Of a stretch of 64,000 nt of DNA, positions 33,151 through 41,692 are shown one piece after another. Location of the stretch: positions 21,039-85,038 of the forward strand of contig JBCBPV010000006.1 of the NCBI GenBank assembly GCA_039820585.1. The letters are read 5' to 3'. A model generated the notes under the pieces. It did no database searches and was not told where the DNA came from. It worked only from the letters and a program-made list of their open reading frames with translations. Position numbers and translations under genes: made by a program. This DNA is from JBCBGF01 sp039820585 (GTDB taxonomy: Bacteria > Pseudomonadota > Alphaproteobacteria > Rhodobacterales > Rhodobacteraceae). Numbering within the stretch: the first letter of the stretch is position 1; each line of letters starts with the position of its first letter.

Positions 33151-34371
33151 TCAGTTCCGCACAAGCCGCGCGCGGGCGGCGTCCGCCTCGGCCCAGGCGC
33201 GCAAACCATCGCGAATGCCCTGGGCGGCCGTCAGGCGCCAGGCCGGATCCGCCAGCTTTTCGCGGTCCTCGGCGCTCGACAGAAAGCCGATCTCTACAAG
33301 GACCGAGGGGATATCCGGCGCCTTCAATACCGAAAACCCCGCAGAGCGGCGCGGGCGATTGTTCAGCGACCCTGTTGCCGCGCCCAAGCCCTCCACCAGA
33401 TGCCTCGCCAGCATATCGGTGCGCGGCGCCGTCTCGCGCCGGGCGATGTCCATCAAGACAAGCGCGATTTCGTCGCCCTGCCCGCTCAGATCGATTCCAG
33501 CCAGCAAATCGGCCTGATCGTGCCGCTCGGCCAGCCGCTGGGACGCGAGGTCAGAGGCACTGTCCGACAACGTATAGATCGTGGCCCCTGTCGCCTCGCC
33601 CGCATCATCGGGCAACGCGTCAGCGTGGAGCGACACGAACACATCCGCCTCTGCCGCGCGGGCCAGCGAGATGCGGGTTTCCAACGGCACGAACACATCC
33701 TCATCGCGGGTCATCACCACGTCAAACCCGCCTGCACGCAGCAACACTTCGCGCAACTCGCGCGCAAATGTCAGCATCACGTCGGCCTCGACCAGACCGC
33801 CCGCCTCTGCGCCCGGATCAATACCACCGTGGCCAGGATCCAGCATCACGCGCAACCGTCCATCACCGGGCGCGGGTGCTGGCACCGGATCCATGGCGGG
33901 TGTGTCCAGCGAAAACTGGGCACTGGCGGGGGTTCCGGATGCGGCGGCAAATGCCTCGTCGCTGGTCTCCGCCAAAAAAATATTCAACCGCGCCGTGCCA
34001 TCATCGGCGCGCGTCGACAGCTCAGCGGTCTGAACGACCATCGGCACGTTCAGGTCAATCACCATGCGCGACCAGCCGGGCTGAAACACGCCCATCCGCA
34101 CATCGTCCACCCTGCCTGCTGCCACGTCGATCGCGTCGGGCCAGATCACCTCGCTAAAGTCCAGAACCACACGGCGGGGCGCGTCCAAGGTGAACACCCG
34201 CCACGGGACCGGTTGCGACAGCGACAGATCCACCATCACACCGGCCTGGGTCCCCAGGATCACGCTGTCGCCCGCATCCACACGGGCGAGCGCCGTCATC
34301 TCGGCACGCACCGGGCCGAGACTGCCAAGCATTGCCGCGAGGCAAAGGATGAAAATACGAAGGCTGCTCAT
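33151..34371 (-). CDS. amiC: N-acetylmuramoyl-L-alanine amidase (AmiC-like) with AMIN domain
   Basis: A 406-residue periplasmic amidase. It has a signal peptide (MSSLRIFILCLAAMLGSLGP, cleavage near VRA), an N-terminal AMIN domain for septal peptidoglycan targeting (about residues 35-135, with APRRVVLDFSEV), a Pro/Ala linker, and an Amidase_3 domain from about 173. Zn ligands and catalytic residues are in MLDPGHGGIDPGAEA, LVEADVMLTFARE, SLHADALPD and VLVEIGFLSSAEDRE. It removes stem peptides from glycan strands during daughter-cell separation. The inserted helix region (ISLARAAEAD to RRETAPRTD) resembles the autoinhibitory part that EnvC-type activators displace. Confidence 0.93.
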   Translation of the reverse strand: MSSLRIFILCLAAMLGSLGPVRAEMTALARVDAGDSVILGTQAGVMVDLSLSQPVPWRVFTLDAPRRVVLDFSEVIWPDAIDVAAGRVDDVRMGVFQPGWSRMVIDLNVPMVVQTAELSTRADDGTARLNIFLAETSDEAFAAASGTPASAQFSLDTPAMDPVPAPAPGDGRLRVMLDPGHGGIDPGAEAGGLVEADVMLTFARELREVLLRAGGFDVVMTRDEDVFVPLETRISLARAAEADVFVSLHADALPDDAGEATGATIYTLSDSASDLASQRLAERHDQADLLAGIDLSGQGDEIALVLMDIARRETAPRTDMLARHLVEGLGAATGSLNNRPRRSAGFSVLKAPDIPSVLVEIGFLSSAEDREKLADPAWRLTAAQGIRDGLRAWAEADAARARLVRN

Positions 34372-34431
34372 CGCCCCAGTTCGCTTGTTTTGAGGAACTA
34401 TAGCGACCCAAGGCGCCCCCGTGAACCGCCC

Positions 34432-35577
34432 TTATCCGCAGCGCTCTGCCATGAAGCTGGCCAGCCGTGCCAACCCCTCTTCAATGTCGGCGGTGGCACG
34501 CGCGTAGGAAAAGCGCAGCGTCTGGTGGCCGCGCACCGGGTCGAAATCCTGCCCCGGCGTCACCGCGACGCTGGCGTGTTCGAGGATCTCAGCCGCGAAT
34601 GCCCGCGCATCGTCGGTATGCGCGCTGACATCGGCATAGACGTAGAACGCACCGTCAGGCGGGGCAAACCTGTCGAACCCCGCTTTGGGCAGACCATCGA
34701 TCATCAATTGCCGGTTGCGGGCGTAGACGCCAAGGTTCGCCGTCAATTCCGCACCGCAATCCATCGCCGCCAAGGCCGCAACCTGAGCGGCATGGGGCGC
34801 GCAGATGAACATGTTCTGGCTTAACCGCTCAATGGTGCGCACATGGGCTTCCGGCACGGCCATCCAGCCAATCCGCCAGCCCGTCATGGAAAAGTACTTG
34901 GAAAACGAGTTGATTACGTAGGCGTCATCCGTGATCTCCAGTGCAGACACTGCCGGGCTGTCATACTCGATCCCATGATAGATCTCGTCGGATACAAACG
35001 CCGCCCCGCGCGCGGTCGTCGCCTCGATCAGCGCCGCCAAAGCGGGCTTGTCCAGCATCGTGCCTGACGGATTTGCAGGCGACGCCACGATCAGACCGTC
35101 CAGGTCAGCAGGCAGATCCCCTGGCACCGGCTGATAGCGATGGGCGGCCTGCGTCTGGATCCCCACCGGGGTAAGGCTGAGCGCCTTCAAGACTTGTCGG
35201 TAAGACGGATAGCCCGGATCGCCCACGCCGACCCGCGCGCCGGGATCGAAGAGCGCAGTGAAGGCCAGCAGAAAGGCCCCCGAAGATCCCGCCGTTACAA
35301 TCACCCGCGCAGGATCCAGATCGACGCCATGCTTGTCGGCGTAATGCCGCGCAATGCGGGATCGCAGCGCGGGCAGTCCCAAGGCAACCGTATAACCCAG
35401 GGCATCGTCCTCCATCGCCTGCGCCAATGCTGCCCGCGCGCCTGCAGGCGCAGGCGTGTCAGGCTGGCCCACCTCCATATGGATGATGTGACGGCCCGCC
35501 GCCTCTGCCGCACGGGCCGCTTCCATGACATCCATCACGATAAAGGGATCAACCGCGCTGCGGCTTGAGGTTTGCAT
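34432..35577 (-). CDS. PLP-dependent aminotransferase, class I/II
   Basis: A 381-residue fold-type I aminotransferase. The PLP lysine lies in NSFSKYFSMTGWRIGWM, the standard SxxKxxxxxGxR motif. EVGQPDTPAPAGARAAL near the start is the typical substrate-lid segment, VASPANPSGTMLD carries the Asn that touches PLP, and FVSDEIYHGIEYD the Asp/Tyr pair. The closing RFSYARATADIEEGLARL has the substrate-carboxylate Arg. The amino-acid substrate cannot be read from sequence; aspartate, aromatic or alanine types are all possible. It stands alone, divergent from the M48 gene by 54 bp. Confidence 0.9.
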   Translation of the reverse strand: MQTSSRSAVDPFIVMDVMEAARAAEAAGRHIIHMEVGQPDTPAPAGARAALAQAMEDDALGYTVALGLPALRSRIARHYADKHGVDLDPARVIVTAGSSGAFLLAFTALFDPGARVGVGDPGYPSYRQVLKALSLTPVGIQTQAAHRYQPVPGDLPADLDGLIVASPANPSGTMLDKPALAALIEATTARGAAFVSDEIYHGIEYDSPAVSALEITDDAYVINSFSKYFSMTGWRIGWMAVPEAHVRTIERLSQNMFICAPHAAQVAALAAMDCGAELTANLGVYARNRQLMIDGLPKAGFDRFAPPDGAFYVYADVSAHTDDARAFAAEILEHASVAVTPGQDFDPVRGHQTLRFSYARATADIEEGLARLASFMAERCG

Positions 35578-35631
35578 CGGCCCTCTCCTATGGTGCGGGC
35601 GAAGACGTGCACGTCTGATTGAGGACAGTCA

Positions 35632-36972
35632 ATGCCGGGACCCACGTTGCTGACGCGGGCCATCTATTTGGTCGCGATGGTGATACTCGCCATCAGCCTC
35701 GCGCTGCCTGTCCAGGCGCGCAGCCTGATCCGGGATGCCGATATCGAAAATGCTCTGGACCGGCTCGCCCGACCCCTGATTAATGCGGCCGGGCTAAACC
35801 CGGCGCGGATCAGCGTGCTGGTGATCCAGGACGACTCGATGAACGCCTTTGTCATGGACGGGCGCACGGTCTTCCTGCACTCGGGCCTGATCCTGCGGCT
35901 GGAAAACGCAGCGGAACTGCAAGCGGTCATCGCCCATGAGATCGCGCATATCGCCAACGGCCACATCACCCGCCGCACCACCAATCGCCGTGGCGCGGCC
36001 ACGATGGCGGGTATCGCCGCCGCCCTTGGCGTTGCTGCAGCCCTATCCGGCGAACCAGGCGCAGGCGCGGCAGCGGCAATCGGGGCATCCAGCTCAGCCA
36101 CGCGGCGGTTTCTGACGCACACACGCGTCGAAGAGGCCGCAGCCGACAATTCTGCCCTGCGGTTCATGGCCGAAGCCGGGATTGATCCGCACGCCATGGC
36201 CCATGTGCTTGACCACTTTCGCGGGCAAGAGGCGCTGTCCACCGACCGGCAAGACCCCTATTTGCGCGCCCACCCGCTGACCCGCGACCGGATTCGCGCG
36301 GTCAAAGGGCTGGCCGCGGCGCTGACGCCCAGCGGAGATCGCGACCCGAACGCGGACTATTGGTTCGCCCGCGCCCAAGGCAAACTGGGCGCTTTCCTGC
36401 GCGCCCCGCAATGGACGCTGCGCCGGGTGGCGGACGGCGACCAAAGCGATGTGGGCCTGATGCGCAAGGCAGTGGCCCATCACCGCCAATCGAACGCCGA
36501 CGCCGCCCTGGCCGAGATTGACGCGCTGGTGGCCAAGCGCCCAAGCGATCCCTTTGCGCATGAACTGCGCGGGCAAATCCTTCTGGAAAGCCGCCGCTTC
36601 GCCCCCGCCATCCAGGCCTATGGCCGCGCAGTGGAACTGGCCCCTGGCAACGCGCTTATCCTGGCCGGGTTGGGTCAGGCGCTGCTGACACAGGATGATG
36701 CCGCCAGCACCCGCCGCGCGCTGGAGGTGCTGGAGACCTCGCGCAGCCGGGATGCGCGCAATCCACGGATGATGCATGCGCTGGCACAGGCCCATGCGCG
36801 GCTGGGCAATACCGGGCTGGCGTCTTTGGCAACGGCGGAACGCTATGCCTTGCTGGGCCGGGCGTCGGATGCGAGGCTACATGCGCAGCGCGCCGCCGGA
36901 GCCCTGCCAAATGGCAGCCCCGGCTGGCGCCGGGCCGAGGATTTGCTAAGGGCATTGCCAGATGCATCGTGA
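35632..36972 (+). CDS. M48 family Zn metalloprotease with TPR region (BepA-like)
   Basis: A 446-residue exported protein. It has a signal peptide (about residues 1-30, VAMVILAISLALPVQARS), an M48 peptidase domain with HEIAHIANGH as the Zn motif and TRVEEAAADNSALRFM supplying the third ligand, then a C-terminal half of tetratricopeptide-like helices (AIQAYGRAVELAPGNALI). This architecture is that of BepA/YfgC, which controls outer-membrane protein assembly. That role is inferred. The DsbA-like gene follows after 16 bp, so a periplasmic folding/quality-control pair seems likely. Confidence 0.9.
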   Translation: MPGPTLLTRAIYLVAMVILAISLALPVQARSLIRDADIENALDRLARPLINAAGLNPARISVLVIQDDSMNAFVMDGRTVFLHSGLILRLENAAELQAVIAHEIAHIANGHITRRTTNRRGAATMAGIAAALGVAAALSGEPGAGAAAAIGASSSATRRFLTHTRVEEAAADNSALRFMAEAGIDPHAMAHVLDHFRGQEALSTDRQDPYLRAHPLTRDRIRAVKGLAAALTPSGDRDPNADYWFARAQGKLGAFLRAPQWTLRRVADGDQSDVGLMRKAVAHHRQSNADAALAEIDALVAKRPSDPFAHELRGQILLESRRFAPAIQAYGRAVELAPGNALILAGLGQALLTQDDAASTRRALEVLETSRSRDARNPRMMHALAQAHARLGNTGLASLATAERYALLGRASDARLHAQRAAGALPNGSPGWRRAEDLLRALPDAS

Positions 36973-36988
36973 TGATAGGAGGCGCGGG

Positions 36989-37741
36989 ATGATCCGCACA
37001 TTGACACTCGCCGCTGCGGCCGCAGCCGTCTTGGCCACCGCACCGGCGCAAGCCATTGAGTTTGGGAACATGTCAGAGGCCGAGCGCGCCGATTTCCACG
37101 CCGCGATCCGGGAATACCTTCTGGAAAACCCCGAAGTTCTGATGGAGGCGATTGCCGTCCTCGAAGCACGCGAAGCTGAAGAGGCAGAGGCCGCGGCGCT
37201 CACCATGGTGGGCGACAACGCGGATGCAATCTTCAACGACGGTCATTCCTTTGTCGGGGGCAACCCCGAGGGTGATCTGACCGTGGTAGAGTTCGTTGAC
37301 TATCGCTGCGGCTTTTGCCGCCGCGCCCATCCCGAGGTCGCCGAATTGGTCAGCTCGGACGGCAATATCCGCACCATAACCAAAGAATTCCCGATCCTCG
37401 GCGACGAGTCCGTCGAGGCCTCGCGCTTTGCCATCTCCACCCTGCAGAACGCCGGGCCTGAGGCCTACAAGATGGTCAGCGATGCTCTTATCACCCGGCG
37501 CGGCGATTTCTCGCGCGACGCGCTGGCGCGGCTGGCGGGCGATCTCGACCTGGACAGCGACACGATCATCGCGGGCATGGATGCCGAGGCTGTGGATGCG
37601 GTGATTGCCGAAAACCGTGCCTTGGCCCAGCGGTTGCAGATCAGCGGTACGCCCACGTTCGTGATCGGGGATCAGATGGTGCGGGGCTACCTGCCGCTCG
37701 ACGGCATGCGCCAGGTCGTGGCAGAGGAACGTGCAGAGTAA
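36989..37741 (+). CDS. DsbA-family thiol-disulfide oxidoreductase
   Basis: A 250-residue periplasmic protein with a signal peptide (MIRTLTLAAAAAAVLATAPA). A helical N-terminal segment of about 60 residues (EREAEEAEAAAL-like) is followed by a thioredoxin fold with active site CGFC (YRCGFCRRAHPEV) and the cis-Pro loop GTPTFVIGDQ. It resembles the DsbA/Com1 group seen in Rhodobacterales. It probably oxidises or isomerises disulfides of exported proteins. AGGAGG lies 7 nt upstream of the chosen start, which is better than the in-frame ATG at 36962 inside the preceding gene. Its stop is 3 bp from the convergent ispG stop. Confidence 0.93.
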   Translation: MIRTLTLAAAAAAVLATAPAQAIEFGNMSEAERADFHAAIREYLLENPEVLMEAIAVLEAREAEEAEAAALTMVGDNADAIFNDGHSFVGGNPEGDLTVVEFVDYRCGFCRRAHPEVAELVSSDGNIRTITKEFPILGDESVEASRFAISTLQNAGPEAYKMVSDALITRRGDFSRDALARLAGDLDLDSDTIIAGMDAEAVDAVIAENRALAQRLQISGTPTFVIGDQMVRGYLPLDGMRQVVAEERAE

Positions 37742-37744
37742 CGG

Positions 37745-38878
37745 CTACTCCGCCGCCTGCTCTGCCGCGGCCATTTCCGCGTCAATCTCGGCGGCTCGCT
37801 TTTCCACCTGTTCGACGATGTGATCGACCATCTCGTCATTGGACAGCTTGTGGCTTTGCGCGCCGGCCAGATACACCATGCCCGACCCGGCGCCTCCGCC
37901 AGTGAAGCCAACATCAGTCATCAACGCTTCGCCCGGCCCGTTCACCACGCAGCCGATGATCGACAGGCTCATGGGCGTTTTGATGTGCTCGAGCCGCTGT
38001 TCGAGCACCTCCACCGTCTTGATCACATCGAACCCCTGCCGCGCGCAGGACGGGCACGAGATGATGTTCACGCCCCGGTGCCGCAGGCCGAGGGATTTCA
38101 AAATCTCGTAGCCCACCTTAATCTCTTCCACCGGATCGGCGGACAGCGAGACGCGGATCGTATCCCCGATCCCCATCCAGAGCAGATTTCCCAGCCCGAT
38201 CGCCGATTTTATGGTGCCGGATACCAGCCCCCCGGCCTCGGTTATGCCAAGGTGGATGGGCGCATCAGTGGCGTCGGCCAGCGCTTGATAGGCGGCCGCA
38301 GACAAAAACACGTCAGACGCTTTGCAGCTAATCTTGAACTCGTGAAAATCGTTGTCTTCGAGGATTTTGATGTGATCGAGCCCACTTTCGACCATGGCTT
38401 CCGGGCAGGGCTCGCCGTATTTCTCCAGCAAATCCTTTTCCAAGGACCCCGCGTTCACGCCGATCCGGATCGAACAGCCGTGATCCTTTGCGGCTTTGAT
38501 CACTTCTTTTACGCGCTTTTCATCGCCGATATTGCCGGGATTGATCCGCAGGCAGGCAGCCCCTGCCTGAGCCGCTTCAATCGCGCGTTTGTAGTGAAAA
38601 TGGATGTCGGCCACGATCGGCACGGGGCTTTCACGCACGATCTCTTTCAACGCTGTCGTCGCCGCCTCATCGGGGGTTGAGACACGCACAATATCCGCAC
38701 CCGCCTCTGCCGCCGCCTGCACCTGCGCCACCGTCGCAGCCACATCGCCGGTATCGGTATTCGTCATCGTCTGCACCGAAATTGGCGCATCGCCTCCCAC
38801 AGGCACATTGCCCACGTGGATCTGGCGGGATTTGCGGCGGTAGATGTTCCGCCAGGGTCGGATATGGTTGATCGACAT
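37745..38878 (-). CDS. ispG: 4-hydroxy-3-methylbut-2-enyl diphosphate synthase (flavodoxin/ferredoxin)
   Basis: A 377-residue enzyme of the MEP isoprenoid pathway that converts MEcPP to HMBPP. The N-terminal TIM barrel starts with VGNVPVGGDAPISVQTMTNT, and LRINPGNIGDE follows. The [4Fe-4S] cysteines lie in SCPSCARQGFDV and GCVVNGPGEALM at the C-terminus. Length is normal for the bacterial two-domain type. The start at 38878 begins the conserved region; a longer frame to 39037 is Trp/Arg-rich and not family-like. The RodZ-like gene ends 89 bp upstream on the same strand. Confidence 0.96.
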   Translation of the reverse strand: MSINHIRPWRNIYRRKSRQIHVGNVPVGGDAPISVQTMTNTDTGDVAATVAQVQAAAEAGADIVRVSTPDEAATTALKEIVRESPVPIVADIHFHYKRAIEAAQAGAACLRINPGNIGDEKRVKEVIKAAKDHGCSIRIGVNAGSLEKDLLEKYGEPCPEAMVESGLDHIKILEDNDFHEFKISCKASDVFLSAAAYQALADATDAPIHLGITEAGGLVSGTIKSAIGLGNLLWMGIGDTIRVSLSADPVEEIKVGYEILKSLGLRHRGVNIISCPSCARQGFDVIKTVEVLEQRLEHIKTPMSLSIIGCVVNGPGEALMTDVGFTGGGAGSGMVYLAGAQSHKLSNDEMVDHIVEQVEKRAAEIDAEMAAAEQAAE

Positions 38879-38966
38879 CGGGGACAGCCTTTGGTCTCGC
38901 ACCGCGTTCGATGTTAGAAATAGGCGAGCGTGAAGGCGGTGACAACGCGCAAAGCGGCGCGGGGGG

Positions 38967-40196
38967 CTACTCGGTCGCGGCCTCTGCCACAGCGGTAAAG
39001 CGCGCCAGATCGGCATCGCTGTCCAGATCGGCCACATCGTAGGCTTCGGTTACGGCATCGATGGACAATGCGACATCCCGCACCACGGATGCACCCTGAC
39101 CCACCGGGCCATAGGTCTCATCACCCACCTGAATATAAAGCGAGCCCGCATTGCCCGCACGAAGCACAGGCGCTTCCTCGGTTGCGGGCAAAACGAAGCG
39201 TTCCCCCGCATCCAGGATCTTTTCAAACACAATCGTCCCGTCCGACGCCCGCACGCGCACCCATGATGGCCGCACGGCAAAAAGCACTACGTCCGGCGGC
39301 GCGGTTTCGACCACCTGTACAGGCGTGCCCGCCAGCTCGTCCAGCGTTGGCGGCGGGGCCGGCACAAAAATCGGCGCAGCCTCGGCCAAATTGCGGGTGT
39401 CGTTGGGGTCCGGCGCAAACGCACCTAGTGATCCCGGTTCAATCGTGGCAATCGGGCCATCCCGCGCGGTCAGTACCGGCACATCAAGCGCCTGCGGACG
39501 ATACAGCCGCTCCAACCCGTCGGCGGCAGGCCCCTCGGCCAGAACAGATCCGTCACCCGCGCTATTTTCATCGACAATCGCTGCTTCTAGCGGATCAAGC
39601 TGTGACAGCACCACCGGTGTTTGGTCGACCGGCGTGAACTGAACCTTTTGTACCTCTTGCAACACCGCCCAGCCGCCATAGCCAATGCCCGCCACCAGTG
39701 CCATCATCACTGCGATGGACCCAATGGCCCCGGCCTGGATGCCTGAAAACGGGGCGCTGTCGGTAGGAATGAAAGACACGCTGGGTTGTGCCAGCGGATC
39801 ACGTGCGCCCGTGGGATGGCTTGTCGCGACAGCGCCTTTGCGTGCCTTGCGACCTTTTCCGCCTGGCTTGGGGTTCGCGGTACCGGTGGCCCCGACGAAA
39901 TTACCCTCTTCGCAGAACGCCTGATACGCCCATTCCGGATCAAGCCCGAGATAGCGCGCATATGATCGCACATAACCCGCGATGAAGCCCGGCGATTCAA
40001 AGGCGGATGGGTCGGCGTTTTCGATGGCGGCGATGTAGGGAGCTTTGATTTTCAGATCCCGCTGAACATCAAGAAGCGATTTGCCAAGCGTCGCACGCTC
40101 GCCCCGCATGATGTCGCCGAGACGAAGTTCGAAGTCGTCGAACCCCTTAGGTTGTTCGACAGCAGCAGCTTTTGGCGTGTCGGAACGCCTGATCAT
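38967..40196 (-). CDS. RodZ-like HTH/DUF4115 membrane protein
   Basis: A 409-residue protein. It has a cytoplasmic HTH_25 domain (about residues 25-95; ERATLGKSLLDVQRDLKIKA and YIAAIENADPSAFESPGFIAG), a basic linker, one membrane helix (AIGSIAVMMALVAGIGYGGW), a Pro-rich periplasmic linker and a C-terminal DUF4115 beta-domain (PSWVRVRASDGTIVFEKILD). This is the layout of RodZ, which links MreB to the elongation machinery. Whether it works in cell shape or as a transcription-like regulator is not visible from sequence. Start 40196 is chosen over 40253 as the family-like sequence begins there. Confidence 0.87.
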   Translation of the reverse strand: MIRRSDTPKAAAVEQPKGFDDFELRLGDIMRGERATLGKSLLDVQRDLKIKAPYIAAIENADPSAFESPGFIAGYVRSYARYLGLDPEWAYQAFCEEGNFVGATGTANPKPGGKGRKARKGAVATSHPTGARDPLAQPSVSFIPTDSAPFSGIQAGAIGSIAVMMALVAGIGYGGWAVLQEVQKVQFTPVDQTPVVLSQLDPLEAAIVDENSAGDGSVLAEGPAADGLERLYRPQALDVPVLTARDGPIATIEPGSLGAFAPDPNDTRNLAEAAPIFVPAPPPTLDELAGTPVQVVETAPPDVVLFAVRPSWVRVRASDGTIVFEKILDAGERFVLPATEEAPVLRAGNAGSLYIQVGDETYGPVGQGASVVRDVALSIDAVTEAYDVADLDSDADLARFTAVAEAATE

Positions 40197-40271
40197 GCAA
40201 CCTGCCCCATTTACAAACCCGTTCCCCTCGGCGCTGAGAATCGCCACGAGCATAGTGAAAACACATTAACA

Positions 40272-40288
40272 CAGGCACTAAGTACCTG
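40272..40288. repeat. Small inverted repeat between hemA and the RodZ-like gene
   Basis: CAGGCACT and AGTACCTG are complementary with one mismatch around a single central A, lying 31 bp downstream of the hemA 3' end. With no loop it cannot be a normal terminator; an operator is possible. Confidence 0.3.
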
Positions 40289-40302
40289 CACATTTTCAAG
40301 AT

Positions 40303-41526
40303 TTAAGCAGAAAGCTCGGCACGATTTAGGGCACAATGTGACCAAAGCGCGTCCATGGCGCTGACCAACGCATCCATTTCACGCGGCCCATGTACGGGCG
40401 ACGGCGTGAAGCGCAACCGCTCGGTTCCCCGAGGGACGGTGGGGAAATTGATGGGCTGCACATAGATGCCGAAGTCTTCAAGCAGCATGTCCGACAGCTG
40501 TTTGGTATGCACCGGATCGCCGACGATCACCGGCACGATGTGGCTGCCGTGGTCGATGATCGGCAGGCCCATCCCTTTCAGTCGCAGCTTCAAAATGCCC
40601 GCCTGCGTCTGATGCTGTTCGCGGATTTCGGGATGCGATTTCAGATAGTTCACGGACGCAGCTGCACCAGCTGCCACCGCGGGCGGCAATGATGTGGTAA
40701 AGATGAAACCAGGCGCATAGGACCGGATCGCATCACACATCTTCGCACTGGCCGCGATGTAGCCGCCCATCACGCCATAGGCCTTGGCCAACGTCCCGTT
40801 GATGATGTCGATACGGTCCATCAACCCGTCCCGCTCGGCCACGCCGGCGCCACGGTGGCCATACATGCCGACCGCGTGCACCTCGTCGATATAGGTCAGC
40901 GCCCCGAATTCATCGGCCAGATCACAGATTGCTTCAATCGGCCCGAAATCGCCGTCCATCGAGTAAATCGATTCGAATGCGATTAACTTTGGCGCGGCGG
41001 GATCATCGGCGGCGAGCAGTTCGCGCAGATGGTCCAGGTCGTTATGGCGGAAGATGCGTTTCTGCCCGCCATTGCGGCGGATGCCCTCGATCATCGAGGC
41101 ATGGTTCAGCGCGTCGGAATAGATGATCAGCCCGGGGAACAGTTTGGGCAGGGTCGACAGCGTCGCGTCATTGGCAATGTAGGCCGAGGTGAACAGAAGC
41201 GCCGCTTCCTTGTGGTGCAGATCCGAAAGCTCTGCCTCAAGGCGTTTGTGATAGACCGTCGTGCCAGAGATGTTGCGCGTGCCGCCCGACCCTGCGCCAG
41301 TCGCATCAAGCGCTTCGTGCATTGCCGCCAGAACCACCGGGTTCTGGCCCATGCCGAGATAATCGTTTCCGCACCACACCGTCACCGGCGTCTCACTGCC
41401 ATCGGGGCGGCGCCAGGTTGCGTGGGGGAAATTGCCCTTTCGCCGTTCAATGTCGATGAACGTGCGATAGCGGCCTTCGTCGTGCAGGCTTTGCAGCGCC
41501 TGATCCAGATGTGCGGTGTAGTCCAC
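40303..41526 (-). CDS. hemA: 5-aminolevulinate synthase
   Basis: A 407-residue PLP enzyme that condenses glycine and succinyl-CoA to 5-aminolevulinate, the first step of heme and bacteriochlorophyll synthesis in alphaproteobacteria. Landmarks are WCGNDYLGMGQNPVV, GSGGTRNISGTTVYHKRLEA, DEVHAVGMYGHRGAG and the PLP lysine in NGTLAKAYGVMGGYIA. The length matches the C4 enzymes of Rhodobacter (about 407). The start is GTG at 41526 with AAGGGAGAG about 8 nt upstream. An almost perfect FNR-type box lies 76-89 bp before it, so oxygen control by FnrL is likely, as described for Rhodobacter hemA. Confidence 0.97.
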   Translation of the reverse strand: MDYTAHLDQALQSLHDEGRYRTFIDIERRKGNFPHATWRRPDGSETPVTVWCGNDYLGMGQNPVVLAAMHEALDATGAGSGGTRNISGTTVYHKRLEAELSDLHHKEAALLFTSAYIANDATLSTLPKLFPGLIIYSDALNHASMIEGIRRNGGQKRIFRHNDLDHLRELLAADDPAAPKLIAFESIYSMDGDFGPIEAICDLADEFGALTYIDEVHAVGMYGHRGAGVAERDGLMDRIDIINGTLAKAYGVMGGYIAASAKMCDAIRSYAPGFIFTTSLPPAVAAGAAASVNYLKSHPEIREQHQTQAGILKLRLKGMGLPIIDHGSHIVPVIVGDPVHTKQLSDMLLEDFGIYVQPINFPTVPRGTERLRFTPSPVHGPREMDALVSAMDALWSHCALNRAELSA

Positions 41527-41601
41527 CGTCTACTCTCCCTTACCCATTCGCGTCATGTAACTTTTCACTGCCCAGCACACAACACGAGATATATTGCGGC
41601 C

Positions 41602-41615
41602 CTGATTTAGATCAA
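41602..41615 (-). promoter_or_regulatory. FNR/FnrL-type box upstream of hemA
   Basis: Read on the minus strand this is TTGATCTAAATCAG, which matches the FNR consensus TTGAT-N4-ATCAA at all but the last base. It is centred about 82 bp upstream of the hemA GTG, between hemA and the divergent M20 dipeptidase. Confidence 0.75.
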
Positions 41616-41692
41616 TTCCAGACAGGTGCGGCATCTAGACAGCGTCTTGAGCCCTGATAGGGTCGCGCGCTGGACCAGATGAGGAGCCCCTG

